Positions 44,173-52,208 of a stretch of 64,000 bases of DNA are shown in pieces (position 1 is the first letter of the stretch; each line of letters opens with the position of its first letter). Origin of the DNA: Bacteroidales bacterium (GTDB taxonomy: Bacteria; Bacteroidota; Bacteroidia; Bacteroidales; P3); NCBI GenBank assembly GCA_017960475.1, contig JAGCZH010000016.1:1-64000 (forward strand). Reading direction: 5' to 3'. The notes under the pieces were generated by a model. It ran no database searches. It was not told the DNA's origin and was given only the letters and a program-made list of their open reading frames with translations. Both the position numbers and the translations under genes were made by a program.

Positions 44173-44292
44173 TCTGCGTGATAATTATCTCATACTATCT
44201 AGGCCATTGGGGCACTTATCAGCATTAAAGATTTCATAAATCCAGATTTTCAATTGTTTTTATCATACCAAGCAGTCGGTTCTGCGTGATAA
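44173..44292. repeat. TCTGCGTGATAA direct repeats upstream of the integrase gene
   Basis: Identical 12-mers at 44173-44184 and 44281-44292, plus a third CGTGATAA-like unit at 44296, lie between the integrase gene and tRNA-Ala. They could be integrase arm-binding sites. The rest of the 406-base gap is A+T-rich and shows no gene. Confidence 0.45.
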
Positions 44293-44441
44293 AAACGTGA
44301 TAAAAATAGGTAAAAAGGGGTAAAACGAAGTAATATTATGGCAAATTTCTACATCCAAAGAGACCCTTGAAGACAAGTTATAAACGCCTGAAAGAATGGA
44401 TGTTAGACAAAGAAAAAGGGGCTCAATTGAGTCCCCTTTGG

Positions 44442-44515
<74 letters not shown>

Positions 44516-44537
44516 TTTCCTTCCTTGAAAGCGGTTG

Positions 44538-44568
44538 CAAAAATACAACTATTTTCAAAACCACCAAA
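44538..44568 (-). promoter_or_regulatory. Promoter of tRNA-Ala(GGC)
   Basis: On the reverse strand TTTG (44565-44568) and TATTTTTG (44538-44545) are 19 bases apart, about 20 bases before the tRNA 5' end. Confidence 0.7.
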
Positions 44569-44700
44569 AAAATTTTTTTTTGAACTGATTGACAATGGTA
44601 TTATTAATCGAAAAGGTGGGAAACGACACTCTGTCTCATAGAGAAAAAACGGTTTTTCGGGTGTTTTCTTAAATTCCCCAAAGAGCTAAACAACACCTTC

Positions 44701-45597
44701 TCACACATCCCATTTGAAACCGCCGAAGGCGTCTCCGTTGCTCTTGCTTGAACTGTCGTCGTTATTCCAGGAACCGCTGTCGCCATATCCGGCGCCGCCA
44801 CTATCTCCGCCTTGGTTGCCATAGTCGCTGTAGTCACTATAGTTTGTGTCATTGGCACCAGAGGATCTGTATTGCTCCTCGTTCAAAGCCTGAAGAGCCT
44901 TCAGCCTGCGCATTCCTATCTTCCACAACTTTATGTCGAAATAGATGAAGACGATGAAAAACGCTCCTGAAATCAAATCGCTCTCAAAATACTCGGGGAC
45001 CATTAGGAGCGAATCGTAGGTTCCATGAAGGAGCATGGGGTACAGAAACGCCTTGAACATGTTGGACTTGCGCTCCTCGGGATTGAAACGCGCCAAGGCG
45101 AAATAGTAGCCCATGACCACGGCAAACAGGAAATGGCCAGGCACCGAGAGTATAGCCCGCATGGATCCCGTGGCAAGAGAGGAGGCAAAGCTATCCTGCG
45201 ACACCACATACATCACATTCTCAATCCCGGCGAATCCCAGCGACACAAAGGTGGCATAGACTATGCCGTCGAAATACTCATCAAAATGCGGCGATTTCCA
45301 TACCGCCCATCTCAGGAATATCAGTTTGCATATCTCCTCTGTGCATCCCGCAACGACAAAACCGGTAAAGATTCCTTGGAAGAAAACCGGCAAATCAGCC
45401 CCTCCCATAGTACCATACATGGAGCTGACGACACCTTCTATCAACGCGGCGGGGATGACCGAGAGCACACCCAAAAAGAACGCCTTGCAAAGCAACCCAA
45501 AGGGCTCTTTGTTAAATTGGTCTTTCCTATATACATAGACCGCCAAAACTATAACAGGCAGGACGGCAAGGGCAAGAATAATTATGTCGCTATACAT
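44701..45597 (-). CDS. prsW: PrsW-family intramembrane metalloprotease
   Basis: The 298-residue product has eight or so membrane segments and the PrsW motifs: GCTEEICKL (EE), FDGIVYATFVSLGFAGIENV, PGHFLFAVVMGYYF and LLHGTYDSLL (histidine ligands). In Bacillus PrsW cleaves the anti-sigma factor RsiW; the substrate in Bacteroidota is unknown. The last 65 residues are a low-complexity tail rich in Ser, Tyr, Asp and Gly (NYSDYSDYGNQGGDSGG). It is monocistronic. Confidence 0.87.
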   Translation of the reverse strand: MYSDIIILALAVLPVIVLAVYVYRKDQFNKEPFGLLCKAFFLGVLSVIPAALIEGVVSSMYGTMGGADLPVFFQGIFTGFVVAGCTEEICKLIFLRWAVWKSPHFDEYFDGIVYATFVSLGFAGIENVMYVVSQDSFASSLATGSMRAILSVPGHFLFAVVMGYYFALARFNPEERKSNMFKAFLYPMLLHGTYDSLLMVPEYFESDLISGAFFIVFIYFDIKLWKIGMRRLKALQALNEEQYRSSGANDTNYSDYSDYGNQGGDSGGAGYGDSGSWNNDDSSSKSNGDAFGGFKWDV

Positions 45598-45661
45598 AAC
45601 TTTTTAATTATAAACAACTTAATAAATACTACATTCTTTATCGCAATGTGGTATCAGAGTG

Positions 45662-45669
45662 CAAATGTA
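45662..45669 (-). promoter_or_regulatory. Promoter -7 box of prsW-like gene
   Basis: TACATTTG on the reverse strand, 65 bases upstream of the ATG. A forward TACTTTTG at 45702-45709 in the same 329-base gap has no matching gene. Confidence 0.45.
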
Positions 45670-45895
45670 CGAAAAAAAATTTACTAATAGCCACATTATA
45701 TTACTTTTGGAAAAGAAACCTGGGAATCTTTCATGCTGTCTTTGTCACGGATCGTTATGGTTATTTGGGCTGAACTTCGTCAAGTAATTCACTTTTTTTA
45801 ACCGGGAACAATATGGTATCCTATCGTAATAAGCGAAATATATATCACAAACTCAGATAATTATGTTTTATGGCGGTATTTTCATTTTTTTGTCG

Positions 45896-45903
45896 TAAAT
45901 TTG
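45896..45903 (+). promoter_or_regulatory. Promoter -7 box of the Fe-S protein gene
   Basis: TAAATTTG lies 23 bases before ATG 45927 and overlaps the upstream part of the longest ORF, supporting the 45927 start. Confidence 0.5.
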
Positions 45904-45926
45904 CAATCCATTTACAAATCAAAAAA

Positions 45927-46694
45927 ATGACAACAGACAGAATAAAGGTCGGCATATATGTGCCGTTGTCTATAGACCAGTTCTCCCCCGCCACGGCCTG
46001 GAACACAATAAGGCTTCTGGAATCCATCGGGCTGGAATGCTACTATCCCTCTGATTTGACCTCCTGCGGAATGGAGATGTACCATCTGGGTGAAAGAGAG
46101 ACAGCCAAACGCTTGGGCGAACAGATGATAGATATGTACGAGGACTGCCATTTCGTGGTGTCGTGCAGCAGCGCCGCCGTGGTATACATGCAACTACAGT
46201 TCGGCAAACTGTTCCACAACACCACCAAACACAACAGCTACCGTCAATTTATAGACAAATGCCTTGACCTGAGCGACTTCCTTGTCAATGTGGTGCACTA
46301 CGCTCCCACCGCCAGCTTTCCGCATTGCGTGGCATACCTTGACCATTGCACCACACTTCGCAACTACCACTGCGTGTCGCACCCCGACACACCGGGGCTG
46401 ACAAAGGAGCCTCGCGCGCTGCTGTCGTCGGTGCAAGGGCTGAAACTGGTGGAAATGGCCCAGGCTGATGTCTGCTGCGGTTACGGCGGCCTTTTCGCCA
46501 ACGAGTTCACCCCAATATCCGACAGCCTCGCCAAACGCAAAATTGACCACGCCCTTTCCATGAACGCGGAATATATTGTGTCGACAGAACCCTCCTGTCT
46601 CCTTAATCTGCAATCCTATATCGACAAAAGAAACATCCCTCTCAAATGCCTTTACATAGCCGATGTGCTATGGAGCGAGAACGACATACAATAA
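45927..46694 (+). CDS. (Fe-S)-binding protein, LutA/YkgE-like
   Basis: The 255-residue product consists of two cysteine-rich (CCG) domains as in the LutA/YkgE subunit of lactate-oxidation complexes. The first motif is altered (YPSDLTSCGMEMYHLGE, CC reduced to SC); the second is intact (DVCCGYGGLFA). Other landmarks are VVSCSSAAVVYMQ, VAYLDHCTTLR and TEPSCLLNLQ. LutB and LutC partners are not adjacent; next is a radical SAM gene. The role is probably redox, linked to lactate or another 2-hydroxy acid (inference). Confidence 0.82.
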   Translation: MTTDRIKVGIYVPLSIDQFSPATAWNTIRLLESIGLECYYPSDLTSCGMEMYHLGERETAKRLGEQMIDMYEDCHFVVSCSSAAVVYMQLQFGKLFHNTTKHNSYRQFIDKCLDLSDFLVNVVHYAPTASFPHCVAYLDHCTTLRNYHCVSHPDTPGLTKEPRALLSSVQGLKLVEMAQADVCCGYGGLFANEFTPISDSLAKRKIDHALSMNAEYIVSTEPSCLLNLQSYIDKRNIPLKCLYIADVLWSENDIQ

Positions 46695-46738
46695 CAACGC
46701 CTTCTATCCAACAACTGTAACATCTCCATTCTCTCTGC

Positions 46739-47725
46739 ATGAGCTGCCGATACAACTCATATTCCGCCTTCCTCAAAAAGACTTGGGGCTCACGCCTGCA
46801 AAAACTCTCTATCGACGCGGGCTTCAGCTGCCCTAACCGCAGCGACGACCGCACCAAAGGCGGCTGCTCGTTCTGCGACAACAAGGCTTTCAATCCCTCC
46901 TACTGCTCTCCGCGAAAAAGCATCACTCAACAACTCGACGAAGGCATCGAGTTCCACGAGCACCGCTATAGAAACGCATCCATATACCTCGCCTACTTCC
47001 AACCCTACTCCAACACTAACGCCAGCCTGGAAACCCTCAAAAGACTATACGGCGAGGCATTAAGCCATCCCAAAGTGGGAGGCATCGTGATAGGCACACG
47101 CCCCGACTGCGTCGACGAGGAGAAACTTGACTATATCGCCTCGCTACAAACAGACAACGAGGGCGGAAAACGCTTCGTCTCGGTGGAATACGGCATTGAG
47201 AGCTGCTACGACGAGACTCTTCGCAACATCAACCGTGGCCACGACTTCGCCGCCACCCGGCATGCGATATCTCTCACAGCCGAACGCGGCATTCACTGCG
47301 GCGCTCATCTCGTCCTCGGATTCCCTGGCGAAGACAAAAAGAGAATCATTGATCAAACATCCATCATAAACACCCTACCCATCAACTCTCTGAAACTGCA
47401 TCAACTCCAAATAATCCTTGGCACTCCTCTCGCCAAAAGTATCGCCGAAGGATCAACGGCGTTCACGCCCTTCGCTTTGGACGAATATGTGGAACTGGTG
47501 TGCGATATACTGGAACGCCTACGTCCCGACATCATGATGGAACGCTTCGCCGGCGAGGTGCCTCCCCGCTTTCAGGCATTCCCCCAATACAGTTGGCGCC
47601 GCGATGACGGCCGCCTTATCCGCAACGAGGAGATTCCTCCCATGATAGAAAAAGCCCTCGAACGCCGGGGTACTTGGCAAGGATGCTTGCTGAAAGACAA
47701 TACCAATAAAGACTCTGACAAATGA
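46739..47725 (+). CDS. TIGR01212-family radical SAM protein (YhcC-like)
   Basis: The 328-residue product has the family start RYNSYSAFLKKTWGSRLQKL, the cysteine motif CPNRSDDRTKGGCSFC, NTNASLETLKRLYGEAL, GTRPDCV, and HLVLGFPGEDK. The precise reaction of this family is not known. Its stop overlaps the ATG of the next permease gene (ATGA), suggesting an operon through the ABC transporter. Confidence 0.9.
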   Translation: MSCRYNSYSAFLKKTWGSRLQKLSIDAGFSCPNRSDDRTKGGCSFCDNKAFNPSYCSPRKSITQQLDEGIEFHEHRYRNASIYLAYFQPYSNTNASLETLKRLYGEALSHPKVGGIVIGTRPDCVDEEKLDYIASLQTDNEGGKRFVSVEYGIESCYDETLRNINRGHDFAATRHAISLTAERGIHCGAHLVLGFPGEDKKRIIDQTSIINTLPINSLKLHQLQIILGTPLAKSIAEGSTAFTPFALDEYVELVCDILERLRPDIMMERFAGEVPPRFQAFPQYSWRRDDGRLIRNEEIPPMIEKALERRGTWQGCLLKDNTNKDSDK

Positions 47726-48690
47726 AAAACAACCGTCGACACACACTGATAGTCTGTTCTATAATGGGACTGCTGACTCTGCTGACAATGGCATTGTGCT
47801 CGGGAATAGGCATTGTGCGATTCGATATCCATAGCCTCACGGAATCGCCCATTTTCTGGAACCTGCGCCTGCCCCGTGTCGTGCTCAGCGTCATCGTGGG
47901 CGCATCGCTGTCGGTATGCGGCGTCACATACCAGTCGGTGTTTCGCAATCCCTTGACCGACCCTTACGTTTTGGGCATATCGTCGGGAGCGTCGCTGGGT
48001 GCGGCGATAGCCATCCTGCTTGGCCTTGAAGCCCACCTCTGGGGCGTGGGAGGCATGGCTTTGGCGACAGCGCTGCTCACCATCGTGCTTATTTTCAAAA
48101 TAGCGGGCATAGGCAACCGTATGCACATCACCACCTTGCTCCTTACGGGCGTATGCCTGACTTTCCTCATCACCGCCGTCATCTCGCTCCTTATGGCCCT
48201 TCACCACGACAAAATGGAAAGCATCATCTTTTGGACGATGGGCAGCTTCGCGGCGGCATCGTGGCTCGACGTGTGGATACTTCTCCCCATTGCGATAATA
48301 GGGATTGTCATCGCCATATATCACAGCCGCGACCTGAACCTGCTACTCACCGGCAGCGAGACGGCACAGAGCCTGGGCGTGGAAGTTGAGAAAGTGCGGC
48401 GGAGACTGCTTTTCTTCACCACTCTCATGGTGGCGTTCTGTGTGTCGGCATGCGGAGTGATAGGTTTTGTAGGTCTCGTGGTGCCTCACTGCGTAAGAAT
48501 AGTGTGCGGCAATGACAACAGGCGGCTTGTGCCATACTCCATCTTTGTAGGCGCCATTTTCCTGCTGCTCTGCGACACTGCGGCACGAACTTTGATTCCC
48601 CCCAACGAGCTGCCGGTAGGCAGCCTGACATCGCTCATCGGCGCACCCATGTTCATCTATCTTCTCTACAAATCGAAGCGCAAAATATGA
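47722..48690 (+). CDS. FecCD/BtuC-family ABC importer permease
   Basis: The 322-residue polytopic protein has the family signature NLRLPRVVLSVIVGASLSVC near the N-terminus, QSVFRNPLTDPYVLGISSGA, GMGSFAAASW-like and VGLVVPHCVRIVCGNDNRR near the C-terminus. Such permeases import iron-siderophore, heme or cobalamin. The ATPase gene overlaps it by four bases; no substrate-binding protein is encoded nearby, so the substrate cannot be assigned. Confidence 0.92.
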   Translation: MKNNRRHTLIVCSIMGLLTLLTMALCSGIGIVRFDIHSLTESPIFWNLRLPRVVLSVIVGASLSVCGVTYQSVFRNPLTDPYVLGISSGASLGAAIAILLGLEAHLWGVGGMALATALLTIVLIFKIAGIGNRMHITTLLLTGVCLTFLITAVISLLMALHHDKMESIIFWTMGSFAAASWLDVWILLPIAIIGIVIAIYHSRDLNLLLTGSETAQSLGVEVEKVRRRLLFFTTLMVAFCVSACGVIGFVGLVVPHCVRIVCGNDNRRLVPYSIFVGAIFLLLCDTAARTLIPPNELPVGSLTSLIGAPMFIYLLYKSKRKI

Positions 48691-49436
48691 TAAACATCTC
48701 GCACCTCTCCTACTCCTTCGGCAAAAAAGAGATTCTCAGCGACATATCCATGTCCATAGAAGAGGGCTCTTTCCACGCCATCCTCGGCGCGAACGGTTGC
48801 GGCAAAACCACTCTTCTGCGCTGCATCTCCAACCTGCTGCCCGTCGACAAAGGCCAGATAACCATTGACAACCGCAACGTGCAAGAGTATGGCGCCCGCA
48901 TGCTGGCCCGGAAAATAGCCTTGGTGCCTCAACGGCCTGCTTTCGACTTAGAGTTCTCGGCCTTCGAGACTGTGCTGATGGGTAGGAATCCTTATCAACG
49001 TCACCTGCAGAATGAATCGCAACAGGACTGGGATATTGTCGAGCAATGCATGAAACAGACCAACACATGGCATCTGCGTCTCGCAATGCCGAGCCAGATG
49101 AGTGGCGGGGAGCTGCAACGTGTGATGATAGCACGGGCTTTGGCACAAAAGACCCCTATCCTGCTCCTCGACGAACCCACATCGAGCCTCGACATCGAGC
49201 ATCAGCTGGAAATCATGCGTCTGCTTAAAACCATCAACGCCGAAGAGGGGAAAACCATACTCATAGTGGTCCACGACCTCAACCTGGCGTTGCGCTATTG
49301 CCCGAACACCATCCTTCTGCACAACAAAAAAATATTCTTCCAAGGGCCCACCAGCGTGGCGCTCTCGCCGCAGAATGTAAAAGAGGCCTTCCATGTGGAC
49401 ACCCGCATTATCGACAATCACATCATCGTCGAATGA
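48687..49436 (+). CDS. FepC/BtuD-family ABC importer ATPase
   Basis: The 249-residue product has Walker A GANGCGKTT, the Q-loop LVPQRPA, the signature MSGGELQRVMIARALAQ, Walker B ILLLDEPTSSLD and the H-loop IVVHDLN. It is coupled to the permease by an ATGA overlap. It energises uptake of a chelated metal or corrinoid. Confidence 0.93.
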   Translation: MINISHLSYSFGKKEILSDISMSIEEGSFHAILGANGCGKTTLLRCISNLLPVDKGQITIDNRNVQEYGARMLARKIALVPQRPAFDLEFSAFETVLMGRNPYQRHLQNESQQDWDIVEQCMKQTNTWHLRLAMPSQMSGGELQRVMIARALAQKTPILLLDEPTSSLDIEHQLEIMRLLKTINAEEGKTILIVVHDLNLALRYCPNTILLHNKKIFFQGPTSVALSPQNVKEAFHVDTRIIDNHIIVE

Positions 49437-49444
49437 CGAAATAA

Positions 49445-49478
49445 TTTGCGACTATCTCGGAAAAATTGTGTAACTTTG
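49445..49478 (+). promoter_or_regulatory. Promoter of purD
   Basis: TTTG at 49445-49448 and TAACTTTG at 49471-49478, gap 22, with the ATG 36 bases downstream. Confidence 0.6.
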
Positions 49479-49514
49479 CAAAGTTTTTTCAAACCACTCA
49501 AACTACAATAATCT

Positions 49515-50819
49515 ATGAATATTCTTCTCTTAGGCTCTGGCGGTCGTGAACACGCCATCGCCGCCAAAATAGCAGAAAGCTCTCAATGTCAAAAGCTTTT
49601 CATTGCCCCTGGCAACGCCGGAACAGCACAATGCGGTACAAATATAGACCTCAAAGTCGACGATTTTGACGGCATAGGGCACTTTGTCATCAGCAACAAC
49701 ATAAATATGGTCGTTGTGGGGCCCGAGGCACCTCTCGTGAATGGCATCGCGGACTTCTTTGCCGAAAACGATAAGCTGAAAAATGTCATGGTTATTGGTC
49801 CTTCGGCAGCGGCGGCACAGTTGGAGGGCAGCAAAGACTTCGCCAAACAATTCATGCAGCGTCACAACATCCCCACGGCCGCCTACCGCACATTCACACG
49901 CGAAACCCTCAAAGAGGGCCTGGCTTTCCTCGAAAAAATGGAGGCCCCCTACGTGCTTAAAGCCGATGGTCTTGCCGCCGGCAAAGGTGTGCTTATCCTT
50001 GACAACCTTGAGGAGGCGAAACACGAACTCTGCCTTATGCTTCAAGAGGAGAAATTCGGCAAAGCGTCAAGCAGCGTGGTGATAGAGCAGTATCTGTCGG
50101 GCATAGAGCTCTCCGTCTTTGTCCTCACCGACGGCAAACACTACAAAATGCTTCCCTCGGCCAAGGATTACAAACGTATCGGCGAGGGCGACACAGGCCT
50201 CAACACCGGCGGCATGGGCTCGATAAGCCCCGTTCCTTTTGCCGACAAAGCCTTTATGCAGAAAGTGGAGCGTGACATTGTGACTCCAACCATAAAAGGA
50301 CTTCAGAAAGAAGGTCTCCGCTACAACGGCTTCGTTTTCGTCGGCCTTATGGCCGTAGACGCCGAGGACGGAACGAAAAATCCATACGTGATAGAATACA
50401 ATGTCCGCATGGGCGACCCGGAGACAGAATCGGTGTTCCCCCGTATTAAAAGCGACGTCGTGGAGCTTTTCGAGCACACATGGAGAGGCACACTGAACCT
50501 CACAACTCTCGACATCGACGATCGTACCGCAGCCTGCGTTATGCTCACCTCGGAAGGCTATCCTGGCGAATACCGCAAGGGCGACGCCATCAAAGGAATT
50601 GAAGACGTCAAGGACAGCATTGTCTTCCATGCCGGCACCAAACTAAACAACAAAGGAGGCTTGGTGACCAACGGAGGACGTGTGTTGTGCGTGACATCAC
50701 TCGACAAAAGCCTCCCGACAGCGTTGCTTCGCAGCCTGCAGGCAGCAGAACAGATAAAATGGCGCGGACGCTACTATCGCCGCGACATAGGTCAGGACCT
50801 GCTGAAACTGATGGTTTAA
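49515..50819 (+). CDS. purD: Phosphoribosylamine-glycine ligase (GARS)
   Basis: This ATP-grasp enzyme joins phosphoribosylamine and glycine in purine biosynthesis. The 434-residue product has LLGSGGREHAIAAKI at the start, VVGPEAPLVNGIADFF, YVLKADGLAAGKGVLI, GLNTGGMGSISPVPF and YVIEYNVRMGDPETES. It ends before a bidirectional terminator shared with thiN. Confidence 0.97.
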   Translation: MNILLLGSGGREHAIAAKIAESSQCQKLFIAPGNAGTAQCGTNIDLKVDDFDGIGHFVISNNINMVVVGPEAPLVNGIADFFAENDKLKNVMVIGPSAAAAQLEGSKDFAKQFMQRHNIPTAAYRTFTRETLKEGLAFLEKMEAPYVLKADGLAAGKGVLILDNLEEAKHELCLMLQEEKFGKASSSVVIEQYLSGIELSVFVLTDGKHYKMLPSAKDYKRIGEGDTGLNTGGMGSISPVPFADKAFMQKVERDIVTPTIKGLQKEGLRYNGFVFVGLMAVDAEDGTKNPYVIEYNVRMGDPETESVFPRIKSDVVELFEHTWRGTLNLTTLDIDDRTAACVMLTSEGYPGEYRKGDAIKGIEDVKDSIVFHAGTKLNNKGGLVTNGGRVLCVTSLDKSLPTALLRSLQAAEQIKWRGRYYRRDIGQDLLKLMV

Positions 50820-50842
50820 GCTCAATCAGGAGTTTTTTATAA

Positions 50843-50879
50843 AAATCAGGGGCTTGCTTAGGCAAGCCCCTGATTTTTT
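50843..50879. terminator. Bidirectional terminator between purD and thiN
   Basis: AAAAATCAGGGGCTTGC-TTAG-GCAAGCCCCTGATTTTTT: a perfect 13-base stem flanked by A and T tracts, so it works for both convergent genes. Its last bases touch the thiN stop codon. Confidence 0.92.
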
Positions 50880-51555
50880 AATTCTTGGCCACATGTGTCT
50901 GGAACACCAGAACGGAGCCCTCGCCGTGAAAAATAACCTTGAAACTGGTGCCTATTGACTCGTTGAGGGTGGCTTCCCACAACTGCGAGAAAACCCTCCG
51001 CTCTATAGGATAGCGAAGACCTTCGACACTGATAGGCAACCCAGGCGTCAACGAAAACAGCGACACCTGCTGGCGGGGAAAGGACGACAGCGTCGCCGTG
51101 GCATGCAGAGGTGTGAAATATCCATGGTCGCTGTACATGCGAACCTCCAGGGGATTGCCTTCAAGCGTCTTCATGGTTGAATAGTGAGCCAAAAGGCTGA
51201 TATTCCCCAACGTATGATCCTCGCGAAGACCTGTGGCGCCCAATATCACAATGCGCCCAACTCCAAGTTTGATGGAATAGAGTACAGCCTTGGTGAGGTC
51301 GTTGCATTCCTGGTCGCTGCTCCAAGGAGCGAAAGTAGTCGCGAAAGGCGGATCATCACGCAATGCCGACGACAGCGAGTCGCCATCGCCCACAACATGG
51401 ACCTCTGGTATTTGTTTTGCATTGGCGAAAATGTCGCTCTCTATAAGACGCATATACGCGCCATCGCAGCATATAAGCAAATTAGACTGTTTTATTGCCA
51501 TCAATGCTTCGCGACGTTTGGGGAATGGTCCGTTGGCTAAAATGATTGCGTTCAA
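50878..51555 (-). CDS. thiN: Thiamine pyrophosphokinase
   Basis: The enzyme transfers pyrophosphate from ATP to thiamine, giving TPP. The 225-residue product has ILANGPFP at the N-terminus, CCDGAYMRL, VVGDGDSL, DQECNDLTKAV and ILGATGLREDHTLGNI. The apparent start is TTG 51555; no in-frame ATG is nearby and the N-terminal strand must begin there. It is the third gene of the TPP-riboswitch operon, 11 bases after the PnuT-like gene. Confidence 0.92.
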   Translation of the reverse strand: MNAIILANGPFPKRREALMAIKQSNLLICCDGAYMRLIESDIFANAKQIPEVHVVGDGDSLSSALRDDPPFATTFAPWSSDQECNDLTKAVLYSIKLGVGRIVILGATGLREDHTLGNISLLAHYSTMKTLEGNPLEVRMYSDHGYFTPLHATATLSSFPRQQVSLFSLTPGLPISVEGLRYPIERRVFSQLWEATLNESIGTSFKVIFHGEGSVLVFQTHVAKN

Positions 51556-51566
51556 AGTATAAAGAA

Positions 51567-52187
51567 TTAAAGTTTTGACATACGTACAGAATCCTCTGGC
51601 TCACCTAAGCCCTCTTTCATCGCTCTTCGCCTCCACGATATCAATCCTAACACACAGAAAACCTCATATATAACGTATAATAATGCTGAAGCATAGTTTC
51701 CACCCATCCAGAAGAGAACGACCATAAGAGGCTCTACTATCATCCAACAAAACCACTGCTGCCACCACTTCTGAGCCAACATCCACATTCCAACAATGGA
51801 GAGCGCCGACGATATGCCGTCGAGCCAAGGATATTGGCTTTCACCAACTTTGCCCAAAAGCCACCATAAAGCTACCGAAAGCAACGCCACGGCGACTAAG
51901 ATATATGGCACCATTCTCATTGGACATGAGCCAAAGGGTTTCTCCTGTTTGGTAGAGCTTTGAATGACTCCACGCCAAACCATAATGCCATATAATGACA
52001 TTATGAAATTGTAGACACAGATGGTGCCGTTGGCATAATAGCCCGAGGAATAATCGATAATGATATAGAACAACGACATCAGCAGACTCCAAGGCCAGAA
52101 CCACCGGCCTGCTCTATATTCGCTAACGATATAGAACAGGCCAATGATGGATCCAATAATGTCGATAAAAGACAGTTGAAAGTTCAT
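51567..52187 (-). CDS. pnuT: PnuC/PnuT-family vitamin transporter, probably for thiamine
   Basis: The 206-residue membrane protein has seven or so helices and PnuC-family signatures (IIGSIIGLFYIVSEYRAGRW, CVYNFIMSLYGIMVWRG, WWQQWFCWMIVEPLMVVLFW). PnuC carries nicotinamide riboside, but members next to TPP-regulated genes in Bacteroidota are thiamine transporters (PnuT). The TPP riboswitch, the TonB receptor upstream and thiN downstream support thiamine. Confidence 0.9.
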   Translation of the reverse strand: MNFQLSFIDIIGSIIGLFYIVSEYRAGRWFWPWSLLMSLFYIIIDYSSGYYANGTICVYNFIMSLYGIMVWRGVIQSSTKQEKPFGSCPMRMVPYILVAVALLSVALWWLLGKVGESQYPWLDGISSALSIVGMWMLAQKWWQQWFCWMIVEPLMVVLFWMGGNYASALLYVIYEVFCVLGLISWRRRAMKEGLGEPEDSVRMSKL

Positions 52188-52208
52188 TTTTCTAGCCTAT
52201 TGGTTTGA

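Noticed and set aside
45702..45709. Forward promoter TACTTTTG without a gene
   Set aside because: No -33 element at proper spacing and no ORF or terminator within the following 180 bases before the next real promoter.
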